Source of the DNA: Dimorphilus gyrociliatus
Taxonomy: Eukaryota; Annelida; Polychaeta; Dinophilidae
Direction of reading: 5' to 3'
Length of the DNA: 64,000 nucleotides
Assembly (NCBI GenBank): GCA_904063045.1
Contig: CAJFCJ010000001.1
Location: 2,425,501 to 2,489,500, forward strand
Part shown: positions 1 through 17,676 of the stretch, in pieces
How the letters are laid out: each line of letters opens with the position of its first letter
Position numbering within the stretch: the stretch's first letter is position 1
Notes under the pieces: model-generated
Told to the model about the DNA's origin: nothing
What the model saw: only the letters and a program-made list of their open reading frames with translations
The model's database searches: none
Program-made: the position numbers and the translations under genes

Positions 1-608
1 CAGATAAAAAGCTATTAGATATTAAAAAGTACAAGTAAGTTTTAAATTGTGAAATCTTTACTAAAAGAAGAAAGAAATATTATATTTCTTTAGATTTGAA
101 AATATAATTGTCGAAACAAAAGAAGAGGATGATATTAGCCTTCCAGACGTTAAATTAGAGAGTCCACTAGAAGAAAGTGATAGTCCTAATATTAGTCAAT
201 CACGTAGAAAATCAAAAATGTAAATATGCTGGAAACCATTCTATTCTATTTTAATATGAAATTAAACGCATATTTTTGTTAAGACGTCAACCTTATACAA
301 AAGAAGATGATGAGGCGATAATCCAATGTATATTAAAACTGAAAGCATCAAAATTGGTAAAAGGTCGAGCTATTTGGACAAAAATCGAAAAGAGTCCTGT
401 AATATTAAATTCAAAAGGAAATCTTAACAAACTTTCTAACGCCATATTTCTTATACAGCCATCTCAATTGAAAGGCCGAACCTGGATGTCTCTAAGGGAT
501 CGCTATTTAAAAATGATAATACCAAATTTAAAGGCCTATGGATTAAGTTCAACAAACGTAGAAATTCTAAAATTGGATTTTAAAAGGAATACTTCAAAAA
601 AAACTTGA
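1..608 (+). CDS. TERF2IP: RAP1 / TERF2IP homologue, 5'-partial
   Basis: Telomere protein RAP1, which binds TRF2-type proteins in shelterin and also acts in transcription. The 5' part lies outside the window. Visible exons are 1-34, 94-219, 284-398 and 459-608, all in phase. The first exon reads DKKLLDIKKYK and fits the end of a BRCT domain, followed by an acidic linker. Next comes a Myb-type domain: PYTKEDDEAI, then WTKIEKSP, then TWMSLRDRYLK, matching the RAP1 Myb pattern. I split the last part at 399-458 because this 60-nt stretch has a GT donor and a CAG acceptor, keeps frame, has no stop, and its removal closes an insertion inside the Myb helix region. After the Myb domain only about 30 residues remain, so the C-terminal RCT domain known from the family is absent here or lies in exons I cannot recognise. 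The assignment rests on BRCT-end plus Myb. Confidence 0.72.
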
Positions 609-1578
609 TTTTAAACCTAAAACTTTTACCCGCAAGCGATGCGCAATCGTAGCTAACTTTGAATGAACTTTTACTGCTTTTATTATTACTTTTACCAGCT
701 GAAAAATAAACGTATATAATGAATATTGTAAGACTTATCTGTTTGTCAGGACGAAAGAGAAAAATAACGACAAACGAGCTGAAACAATATTCATGATTCC
801 TAATGCCATATATAAATATGAAAATATCGGTTTTTTTTTTTACTTATACAGTTAATCCTCAAATTTCCTAACATACTGTATGTTTGTACTATTATCTATA
901 TGTATTACCTTCCCTGCAAACCGGATGTATTGTCAATTGTCTATCATCTTGGTTCCCCCAAATCGATGAAAATTGCAAAGAACCAAAAAGAAGAAATCTA
1001 TTATATGAAATAGAAATGAATTAATTATTAATTATTAGCGCTATACTACTTATTATCTTGCTCCGTAGTACTTCCGATAACTCAGTAGGCCGAATTTCAC
1101 TTAGTTGTGACTAAATAATGTTTTTGTAGACACGTGAAATGCTAATTAATATGTCATTTCAATGTAATTACTTTTTGTGGACACGAATGAGACAAAGATA
1201 TCAAAGTTGTAGATCCCTTTGTAATTGAATATATTAACATGAAGTTTTTTTTTGTATAATTGATAAAACTCGTTTACGAATTGAAATATTTCCCTCTTTC
1301 ACTTCTTGTGTCTTTCCCCTCCTTTTGCTTCTCTTTATTAAAACGTCAAAAGTTTTTTATACTATTTACCAAAGAACGTAATAGATTGCTGTAATGCAGT
1401 TTATGTATACATATAGACATAGATATGGGAAAAAAACAAAATTTACACACTTTGATATAAAAGTCTTTTGTGATAAGAGCTTGACGAATTCATTAGAAGA
1501 TTTTTGCTCTTTTAGATAAAAATTATAAGCCAACGATAAAAGGCCACTAACTGATAGACCGAGCGTTCAGAAGGTATT
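609..1578. other. intergenic, RAP1 to aquaporin
   Basis: AT-rich sequence with no supportable coding exon on either strand. It holds the 3' UTR of the upstream gene and, near its right end, the TATA motif listed separately. Confidence 0.6.
1456..1463 (+). promoter_or_regulatory. TATA box of the aquaporin gene
   Basis: TATAAAAG lies 123 bp before the aquaporin start codon, inside GATATAAAAGTC. Initiation about 30 bp downstream would leave a 5' UTR of roughly 95 nt. This is pattern matching only. Confidence 0.45.
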
Positions 1579-2967
1579 ATGAACCCGTTGTTTAAGCGTA
1601 ACGTCGACGACCTCCTATCGTCAAAATTATGGAGGGCAGCTATAGGGGAATTGATAGCTACTTTTCTATTAATATTTCTTGGTTGTGGAACTGCTTTGTC
1701 CGAAAAGCCAGGAAATCCAAAAGATGCCCAATTAGTTAGAGTAAGTTTATCATTTGCAAGTTTGGTTGGACTATTAGTTTGGGTATTTGGTAATGTTTCT
1801 GGAGCTCACCTAAACCCTGCAATTACGTTGGCTCAATTGTTCTCTAGGAGAGTAGGAGCAGTGAGGGCGTTAGTCTACGTTTGTGCTCAGGTAAAGTAAA
1901 TACTTATTTAAAAAGAAAAAAGTTAAATAAAAAAAGATATCGTACTTCCTGCTGTAATTGAGAAGACGGAAGAATTTAACGAAGATTATAGATTGGCGCG
2001 TGAAACTTTGCATATGTTGTTAAATATTTAGTTCTTAAGAACTTGATATAAAACACTTTTAAAGTTGCTTTTCAATTTCTATTCTAACAGATGGGAGGAT
2101 GCACTTTGGGAGCACTTTGTTTGAAGTTCATAGTTAGTAAAGAAAGGAGAGAGCAATTAGGTATTACTTCCGTTCAACCAGATATTGAAAACGCTCAGGC
2201 TATTGGTCTTGAGATATGTATAACCTTTGCTTTGGCTATAACTGTATTTGCCGTGACCGATAAATCTCGGGAAGACGTTGGTCATGGTATGGCACCTTTA
2301 GCCGTCTCTTTTGCAATCTTGACCACTCTACTAATGGCCGTTTGTATATTTCTTTTCTGAGAGAAAAATACTTAAAATTCTTATGAAGTAGATACCATTT
2401 CAAAGCAATCCGACATAAAATTTTTATCTTATCAAGTAGGCTCTTTTTGTAACCGAAGCAAATGATTATCACTTTACCGTTTTTATATATAGTGTACAGT
2501 ATATAGTCTATACATATATTAGTGTAACATATATAAAAAATCTTTATACAGTGTGAATTATCCAATGTTATGTCTACCATTGTGTTTTCTAATCATTTAA
2601 GTTAAAGATTGTACTTTTTGTACAGGTATTATCTCAAACATTGATTACCAATTAATGGTTTCAGATACCATTGACTGGAGCCAGCCTTAATCCAGCTCGT
2701 TCTTTTGGACCAAATGTCGCTCTAGCACAGTCATCTGCATGGAAGCAACACTGGATATATTGGATAGGACCACCAGTCGGTGCAATTTCAGCAGCATTCA
2801 TCTACGATTTTATCCTTGCACCAAACACTTGTTTAAAGAAGATATCCAAATATTTTACAGATCCAGATTATGACGTACACACAAATTATAACGAACAAGG
2901 AATAACTTTTGGAGATTTCAGAGACCCTCAATCAAGTCAAGAACAAAAAATATACACAGTATCATAA
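1579..2967 (+). CDS. aquaporin (MIP family channel)
   Basis: Six-helix water or small-solute channel of the plasma membrane. Exons 1579-1890, 2091-2339 and 2665-2967 give 287 residues, the usual family length. Both half-helix motifs are present: [12 protein letters not shown] in the first half and [13 protein letters not shown] in the second, the latter supplying the conserved arginine of the selectivity filter. The exon 2/3 join, after LTTLLMA with donor GTTTGT, is forced by a stop shortly downstream. In the aromatic/arginine filter the first phenylalanine (VSLSF) is kept. Aligned to AQP1, the histidine position is leucine and the cysteine position is alanine, so the pore may be wider than a strict water channel; substrate is not inferable. 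It resembles classical AQP1/4/8-type channels more than aquaglyceroporins, since it lacks the expanded NPARD loop. A TATA box lies upstream. Confidence 0.93.
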
Positions 2968-3116
2968 CACTGAATGTATAGATAAATAAATATAAATAGA
3001 CAATAGAAAAAAATATACTATATACCTTCTCAATGAAGAAAATCAAAGAATACATGATTTTTGTAACTAATGACGAATTAACTTTTAATTATTGAAGAAA
3101 GAACTGTCCGAATTAT

Positions 3117-3119
<3 letters not shown>

Positions 3120-3148
<29 letters not shown>
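3120..3148. repeat. (TA)n microsatellite
   Basis: Uninterrupted TA dinucleotide run of about 29 bp between the aquaporin and PIGK genes. Confidence 0.9.
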
Positions 3149-3151
<3 letters not shown>

Positions 3152-4212
3152 TTATACTAAACAATACATGGAAATTTACATATTATAAGAATAATAGTAT
3201 ATTTATGCATTTAACTATAAGCTATTAATCATATAATAAAACTAAGTTTGATAAGAAGAGCTTTTTTCTAACAAGGTTGAATTGCCATCAATTTTCACCT
3301 TTTACCTAGAAAGAAAAAAACTATTAATAATCTAATTTATTTATTGAATTGAACTTGAAAGATAATATTACTTTTCTCTCTCTTTCTCACTCTCTCTTAA
3401 AGTTAATAAAACACTTATTTATCTCATATAGTATCTCCCTAGCTTTTTATATCATTTTTTTTGGTTTAAATAGTTTCATTTTTTATTAGTTTACAACTAA
3501 TAAACCAGGGATTAGTTGAAGAAACATTTATATATATATATATTTAATTATTATTCATTTATTCATTAATTAATATTCCTTAAAATATGAATATAAAGAA
3601 TTCATTAAATGTGATATTGTTTGTTTTTCTTTTTTCTTTTAGCTAATCAATGATAAGAGTATCTTTTAAATGCTTCAGGTATCTATTTATATGCTTGAAA
3701 AAATTCTATTATTCTTCTAATCAAAGTAGTATACTAATAGATTTAGTGACTATAAATAACCCTATACTAATACATATGTACATTAATGTTTATGTTATGC
3801 CATCTACTGTTTTCCCAATATTTCGTGATGTACTGATTTACTTCGGCTTGTTGCAGTAATTGACGCCTAGGCGATTATGATAGAATAACAAGTAGGTTTT
3901 GATCTTGCTTTCTGAGAAAAATTCATTATCACTGATTTTTTATTTATTATTATTTTTTTTTTTGATACATTGAGCTTTTAGATGAATAATTACAGAGGAC
4001 GTGGGTTATAAGATAGAATATCTGATCAACACGCCCAGCATAAGTGTCGTGCTATATCTTTTTAGCACGCTACTGTGCACTTGAAATGTTTATAGTTGTT
4101 AATATATAGTGTAACTTGGTGACTTGCATTATTTTAATTTTTATAATTCCCGCTACATTTTTTTTGACGAATTTGACCGATGAATGACCGGTTTGTAGTT
4201 TCGGTAATAGTT

Positions 4213-4255
4213 AACCGGTTATATCAATATTCTCCCCTTATCAACCGGAAGCGGC
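4213..4255 (+). promoter_or_regulatory. PIGK promoter motifs
   Basis: AACCGGTT (4213-4220), the consensus of Grainyhead/CP2 factors, and ACCGGAAGCGG (4245-4255), an ETS-type site common in housekeeping promoters, lie 37-79 bp before the PIGK start codon. Factor identity is inferred from the motif alone. AACCGGTT recurs at 7284-7291 and 12974-12981. Confidence 0.4.
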
Positions 4256-4291
4256 AACCAAAGAGTGAACGAAGGTATTTAGGGAGAAAAC

Positions 4292-5690
4292 ATGCTGCTC
4301 TATCAACGGATTAGAGATAATACTGCGATCTTCTTTACAGTATTAAGCTCTCTATTAGTATTATGTCTAGGACAGGTTCGATAATTGATAAATATGCGAT
4401 TTTTAAATATATAAATAAATAATGATTGCTTTTAGTTGGACAAAAATGTTGAAGATGCTTTTAAAAGTGGTCATACAAATAATTGGGCTGTTTTAGTGGA
4501 TACATCCCGATTCTGGTTCAATTATCGTCATGTAGCTAATGTATTATCGATTTATAGAAGTGTAAAGCGTCTTGGTATACCTGACAGGTTTCATTTTTGT
4601 TCTTTTAATATTAATGAATAGCTATAAGAGAAAATCTATTTAAAAAGTCTATCTATTCATGTTTCTTTTTTTCCCAATACTTTAGCCAGATTATATTGAT
4701 GGTTGCAGACGACATGGCGTGTAATCCAAGGAATCCCAGAGCTGCAACAGTTTTTAACAATCAAAATGAGAATATAAACGTTTACGGTGACGACATCGAA
4801 GTAGATTACAGAGGTTATGAAGTAACGGTTGAAAACTTTATACGAGTTCTTACTGGTAGAGTTCCACCATCTACGCCTCGGTCTAAACGCCTATTAACTG
4901 ACGATAAAAGTAATATACTCATCTATATGACTGGTCACGGAGGCGATGGTTTCTTAAAGTTTCAAGATGCAGAAGAAATATCAAATATAGAATTGGCTGA
5001 TGCATTTGAGCAAATGTGGCAAAAGAAACGTTACAACGAGATATTTTACATCATAGAAACTTGCCAAGCCCAATCAATGTATCAGAAATTCTATTCACCA
5101 AATATATTTGCGATGGCATCGTCATTAGTTGGCGAAGATTCATTGTCTCATCATGTAGATCATTCAATTGGAGTTTACGTTATTGATAGGTAAAAGTTTG
5201 TTTAATATATAATATTTCATTTATTGATGAATTAAAGATAAAATTTAAATAGTATGAGCTTTTTTATTACTTTGTTTCTTTCCTCCCCCGCCAAAGGTTT
5301 TTGATAATTAAAATATTCATTTCTTTCCACAGATTTACCTACTACGCCTTAGAATTTTTAGAACGTATTAATCAGGGTAGTAAGAAAACACTGGCTGAAT
5401 TTGTTAAAGTTTGCCCTTTTTATAAATGTCAATCTACTACGAATATAAGAGAAGATTTATTTCAAAGACCAATTTCTAAAGTTTTAATAACTGATTTCTT
5501 TGGTAGTGTTCATAAAGTTAAAGCATTCGATAAAGTTAATGTTACAGTGGATGTGAGAAAAAAAGTTATTGATCACTGTCAAAAGGATCCGTCTTCGTCA
5601 TCCTGTAAGAAAGAAGAGTTGGATATCGATATTGAAGGAACTGATACAAGAAGACTGTTTTCATACGCTAAGCATTATCCATTTGTTTGA
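4292..5690 (+). CDS. PIGK: GPI-anchor transamidase catalytic subunit (C13 cysteine protease)
   Basis: PIGK/GPI8 cleaves the C-terminal GPI signal of precursor proteins in the ER lumen and joins them to the GPI anchor. Exons 4292-4375, 4436-4587, 4686-5189 and 5333-5690 encode 365 residues. The first exon supplies a hydrophobic signal peptide ([14 protein letters not shown]). The family blocks [18 protein letters not shown] and [11 protein letters not shown] follow, then the catalytic histidine in [12 protein letters not shown] and the catalytic cysteine in [10 protein letters not shown]. Introns are 60-143 nt. The C-terminus ends at YAKHYPFV with no hydrophobic helix after it, whereas vertebrate and yeast enzymes carry a C-terminal membrane anchor and trypanosome GPI8 lacks one. 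Either this protein is lumenal and held by partner subunits, or one further exon has been missed. Confidence 0.95.
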
Positions 5691-8632
5691 AGTTTTCTCT
5701 TTTCTAATGTTATAATTGTTAATTTAATTTATATATACAAGTATATATTTACAGATATATTCCATCTCTTTTTCTACAAACAACTGTATCAATTTATTAT
5801 TGTATTTGTATATTATACAGTATATATTAGTATACCGTTTATTTTTAAATTTCATTCAATATTTGAATGAAAAAAACGCTAAGATAAATATAGCTCGAGA
5901 GGCGGAGGAGTCTGTGTATATTATATTACTAATATAAAAGGGTATAACAAATAGAATCTGGGTAATTTACATTCTTTTTCATTTTACAGAAAAATAAGTA
6001 AATTATTATTTTATATACCAATTGAATAAAGCTTTCTTTTTATCACTAGATGGAGTTATAATCTAAATTGTGTCAATACTTATCGTTTATCCTTCACACT
6101 ATACTATTCAATAATCCGCCTCTTATGTGTATCTTCACTTTGATTGTAATCGATTGTTAATAAAAGAAAGAAGAAACGTAACCGTCTAGACTTTTTCAGT
6201 TATTTTTTCATAAATATTAATAATGTATTCATTATATAACTAAAAAACAATCTTCTCTAGAATATACTGTACTGTATATGTTTAAAATACTAATATACAC
6301 ATAAAAAATTGTTCAATCTAGTTTTTTAATTAAAAATCTAACTAGGCCTATTTAAAAAATTATATATTTAATTTCCTTATTTATTCATAGATAATAATAA
6401 TAATAATAATAATTTATATTTATAGATAAATGTGCTTAAATATACATAAATAAAATATATTACACGCAAGCTATTTTAAATAATCGTTAAGAATTCCTGT
6501 ACTCTTTCTCATAAAATCACGAAAATCGAGATCTATTAAAAAGGGAATAATAAGAAAAAAGGATTTTTAAACATAGACGCCTAGTTGAAAAAAAAATTCT
6601 GTTTTTTAGTACAGTATACGTTAGATTTATAAAGGAAAGTAGATATTTCCTTATAGGATAAGAAGGCACGCTAAATGTCGTTTCAGTTAATTCAACATTC
6701 TCAGAATTGATTAGCTAACAGAGTTAATCGATAATTCATTCGCTATATTCTATAGACGAATTACCATCTTACACCCTACCCGCGATAATAATTAGAATAA
6801 GGAAGAGATTGCGCTTCCTATACAAATAGTGAGTTTACACATAATATGTAAAGAGTATATGCAAAATTTGTTTCTATATACACAACATACAAGTTATACA
6901 AATTTGTAAACAATATACAAACGTATATATTAGTATATGTCCTCATGCATATAAAAGATATATATATATATATATATATATACTGTATTTATATTGATAA
7001 ATATCATAAATATGCCCTTAATGTTTGTTATTAAGGAAACAGTATATCTTTAGTATTAACACTTATTTTTTGCTGCTACGGCTTAATTGTGCAAGGTGGG
7101 AAATGTTAATATTTTTTACCTGGAAACGGGCAAAACATTTTTTATAGACCTATATTAGCTATCTTATTTAAGGTGAAAAAAAAGCAGGCAATGACTATTA
7201 GCTACAGTTTATTATTCATAGCGAATTTTAGCGTTAAAAGCTTAAATTTTTTATTATGCTAAAAGTTAAAAACATATCCGCTTAACCGGTTTCTTTATTG
7301 GAAAGACCTAAATATTTTTTGGTTTATAGTGTATTTGATAGGTTAATGAGGTTTATTTTATAAATAATAATTATAAGAAAGAGAAAGAGAAGGAGAAGAA
7401 AACGAAGCAGTTTTCACTGATATAGAGAACAAAGGCCGGATAAATATATAGTGAGAGGAAGAGAAAGAGCGAGAGAGAGAGGGGGGGGGGAAAGAGAGAG
7501 TAATTGAAAATTATATATTCGAATCGTGCTTTACTAAGAAAAAATGTAAAAGGGATAAATGTCTTTTTATGCTATGCACGATTTCTCCAGATTTTATCAT
7601 ACGTATATGCCTATTATACCGGAAGGGATTATAGAGCATAAAACTAAAAGTTAACATATACTGGTATATATAATTTCTGCTTAGTCAAGAATATAACAAC
7701 TTGTTTTCATAAAAAATAAATAAATGAATAAATAAAAGGAAACGTCTGTTCGTTCGGCTAAAACTTACATTTCATTTGAAAAACCCTCGGGCCAACTTTG
7801 TCTTTTATATCAAATAGAAAAATGTATAACGGATTTCCTTCTTCTATTTATTTACTATATGCATCAATACTTAGATACGAATTAACTGTATATCTATAAA
7901 TACATATGTATTGTATTTAAAAGAAAAACATTAGTAAATACATACCACAGTTCGTTTCTCTCTCGGACTTAAAAGCAAACAATTTCAGAGTGGTTTAGTT
8001 AGTTTGCAAGGGGAAACACCTTCTTGTGCAGATATTAAGTCTACAGAGGTAATATTGTCTTTTGTACACATATACCATTATAAATATACCTTAATAGATA
8101 TAGCTTTAAAAATGCTACAAGACAAATTTTAGGCCTAACTATACAGGATTGTTTCTTCTATATGAGCGTTGATATTTAAACAAATGTACAAAATATTGTG
8201 TATAGTAGATATAGACGGTAAATTGTCTTTATTTAAAACGTGTACGACTTAGATGAGCGTAAACACGAAAACACCATAACACTGTAAGTAGCGTGCAGTG
8301 TTTTATATAAATTTGCATACCAGGTTAGGCTTATTTATAGAATATCTTAATTGTCTTATCAATATTTTAATTACTTTTAATTTTTTAAGAAAAAAGGAAA
8401 AACAGTAGAGCAGACTTATATCCAAAGCATTATTTAACATGCACCTACTCAGGTAACAATAGACGCTTGTCAACGAGCGCCTCTACGACGGAGGAGAAAG
8501 GTAGGGGAAAGAATATAAAAGGTTACATAGAGAAAACAGAAAAGAGGAGAAGAATAAAAAACCTACACCTGACGTCACCTGCTCTCGTCACTAGGCAACG
8601 CATAGAAAAACTAGCGACAAAAACCTGCAGCA
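5691..8632. other. long intergenic stretch with simple repeats
   Basis: Nearly 3 kb without a convincing coding exon. It contains (TA)n at about 6957-6982 and a GA/G-rich run at 7451-7500. A possible untranslated first exon of the GPCR lies around 7940-8048, ending CTACAGAG before GTAATA, with an acceptor at ACTCAG near 8452. Confidence 0.5.
7451..7500. repeat. purine-rich simple repeat
   Basis: GA-rich tract containing (GA)n followed by ten consecutive G residues; no gene overlaps it. Confidence 0.8.
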
Positions 8633-9831
8633 ATGCCTCTCGTACTGCACGCTACCAACAACACGACTGCAAACTTTACGAACGATCGCAATATTGGAAA
8701 AGGCCTCACAATTCTACTTTTCGCAGTAGCCGCTACTTTGACAAATGTTATTGTTTTAATAGTTATTAGAAGTACCGCTGTTATAGGGAAAACAGTAGGC
8801 CTATTAATCAACTGCAGTGCTCTGGCAGATCTCCTCTTCGCCCTCATCTACGCGATTTTCGTTGCAGTTGCAGTTCTCTCCTCCGGCTGGCCGTATGGAG
8901 ACAGGGGTAAAGAGATATTTGGCGTTATTAACAGTGTCTTATGGACAATATCTATGTTTTGTGCTTCAATGCTGGCGTATGATCGTTATGTAGCACTAAC
9001 GTCATCTTTACACTATGAAGAATCGTATTTGGCGAAAAACGCGTCAAAAACTTTATACGGAGTATGTTCAATATCCCTAATATTCTGGTGCTTATCTCCT
9101 GCGTGGGCAAAATTCGACTACGATCCAAAGCAGGTAAGTTCTAACATTTTCTCCAACTTGTATCCTTTTAAATAATTAGCTGGGATAGCATGTCAGAAAT
9201 TGAAAAAAAAAAATTCCCACTTTTCCTACTCCTCCTCCTCCTCCTTCTCCTCTTCCTCCTCCTCTACCAATTTTGTTCCATCTTTTCACTTTAATAGGTC
9301 GATTGTATGGTAGTTTGGAGAAAAAATAAAATTTTCGGGTCAGTTTTGGCCACGTTTCTTGTTGGTCCGAATTTACTGGTCTTTCTATTCGCTGGAATTA
9401 AATCGACGCGCCTTTGGTTAATACACGATAAAACCTTAAAAGATGTTATTACGTTCAATACTTGGGCAAAATGTCTAAGGAAAGAGCAATCAACGTTCAA
9501 GGCAGCACTTGCTATAGCCGCCTCTTTTTATATTTTTTGGTTGCCTTGGGCCATCATGCAGATTATCCTAGCCGAAACTGATTGGCGTTCACCTGATCCA
9601 CTGGCCTTTCTTTTTACATGGTTGGGCCATATTAGGTCTACAATAAATTTGGCCTTATTAGTCTCTTTCAACGATTCTTTCCGAAAAGTGCTAAAACGAG
9701 TGCTGAAGAAAACTTTTACAAGGAAAGTTTATCCTGGGGCTTATCATGCTTATTATTTATCTACGACACACAGGAACAGCATTACTTTATCCAACACTAA
9801 TAATTTCACTTGCAGTACTATTCGCCTCTAG
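8633..9831 (+). CDS. orphan class-A (rhodopsin family) GPCR
   Basis: Seven-helix receptor of 344 residues from exons 8633-9133 and 9298-9831. An N-terminus with two N-glycosylation sites (NNTT, NFT) precedes TM1. Recognisable helix signatures are TLTNVIV (TM1 N), SALADLLFAL (TM2 LAxAD), AYDRYVAL (DRY at the end of TM3), FWCLSPAW (TM4 W..P) and FWLPW (TM6 WxP). Two hallmarks are missing. TM3 has lysine where the disulfide cysteine 3.25 should be, and TM7 reads INLALLVSFNDSFRK, so the NPxxY proline and tyrosine are absent although the F..SFRK start of helix 8 is kept. There is no retinal lysine in TM7, so it is not an opsin. Ligand is unknown. The single intron contains a CCT-rich tract at 9228-9267. 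Confidence 0.85.
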
Positions 9832-10181
9832 GAAAAAGTAAGAAAGCTGGAATTAGGCAATGGGATGGCAAATTTGGTTGAAAAAGGGGAAAAGTTAACA
9901 AATTTTGTGATGTCAAACATAATTATTATTTATAAAAGTTATAGTCTTAAGTCATCAATTACTTATATTCTTTTTGTATTGTTTTTTTTTATTTTATTAC
10001 CAAAATAGCTAAAACAAAAAAAAAACGATTTCAAAGAGAACACGTATGCAACGTACTTTTTTGCCTATATTTTCATATATACTGTACTGTATATGCATTT
10101 ATACATCTATTTTATTAACTAATTAATTTACCTTTTTATTTTTATACATTTATAAAATGAAGGAATTAGAAAAAAAAGTAA
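9832..10181. other. convergent 3' ends, GPCR and CDC5L
   Basis: 350 bp between the two stop codons of convergent genes. It is A/T-rich and no coding potential is seen. Confidence 0.6.
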
Positions 10182-12953
<2,772 letters not shown>

Positions 12954-13264
12954 CTTTGGCTCTTAAGTCAGACAACCGGTTTATCGTTCAACAAAAGCGC
13001 GTCGAACCTGCGTTTTAAAATGGCCACCCTTTGCGCTATTTTCGTATAAATTTAAGGAATGTACTTAATATCTGTTTGATAGTAATTATTTGTATTTTAA
13101 AACAATAAAAAAAATTATCGGAAAATATTTTTCGTGATTTACGATTTAATACGTTATAAACCATAAAAACTATAAGGGCATATCGGATCGTTCATTGCGA
13201 TTCGATATTTTCGCATGTGTACCGGTAAATAAGTGAATATTTATCTCATTTAGAATTCAGCAAA
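12954..13264. promoter_or_regulatory. bidirectional promoter, CDC5L / POLR2B
   Basis: Only 311 bp separate the two divergent start codons. The CDC5L-proximal half is richer in G+C than its surroundings and holds AACCGGTT (12974-12981) and an AAAATGGCC motif near 13017 that resembles a YY1 site. No TATA box is obvious, as expected for housekeeping genes. Confidence 0.6.
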
Positions 13265-17384
<4,120 letters not shown>

Positions 17385-17676
17385 AATTCTTTATCATTTC
17401 TTATGCATTTTTTTTTTTAAAAGTATGGTTAGTTTTCTTTCTTTGTACATAATAAACACTTAACGCAAGTTTTGATGATTGTAAGATCATAGACATGTAT
17501 GGAAATTATTTACGTAAGAATTGTAAACGAAAAATATTCAAATATTTTTCAAATGTTTGAATACTCTTGATTGTATAACGAAGAATATTATTCGAATTGG
17601 ATTGGAAGCTTTTGTTTAAGGCGTCTACTTCATTAAATATTCAATAGATAAAGTGATATAAAAAGCCTGTGCAAAG

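Larger units (their letters stand above)
2968..4291. other. intergenic, aquaporin to PIGK
   Basis: Very AT-rich; contains a (TA)n run and no gene-like reading frame. The last 110 bp are less AT-rich and carry promoter-type motifs of PIGK. Confidence 0.6.

Noticed and set aside
2236-2580. 114-codon open frame antisense to aquaporin exon 2
   Set aside because: It overlaps a strongly supported exon and resembles no family; explained by codon shadow and AT-rich flank.
3650-3859. 69-codon plus-strand frame
   Set aside because: Composition of translated AT-rich DNA (Ile/Tyr/Phe), no motif, no splice context.
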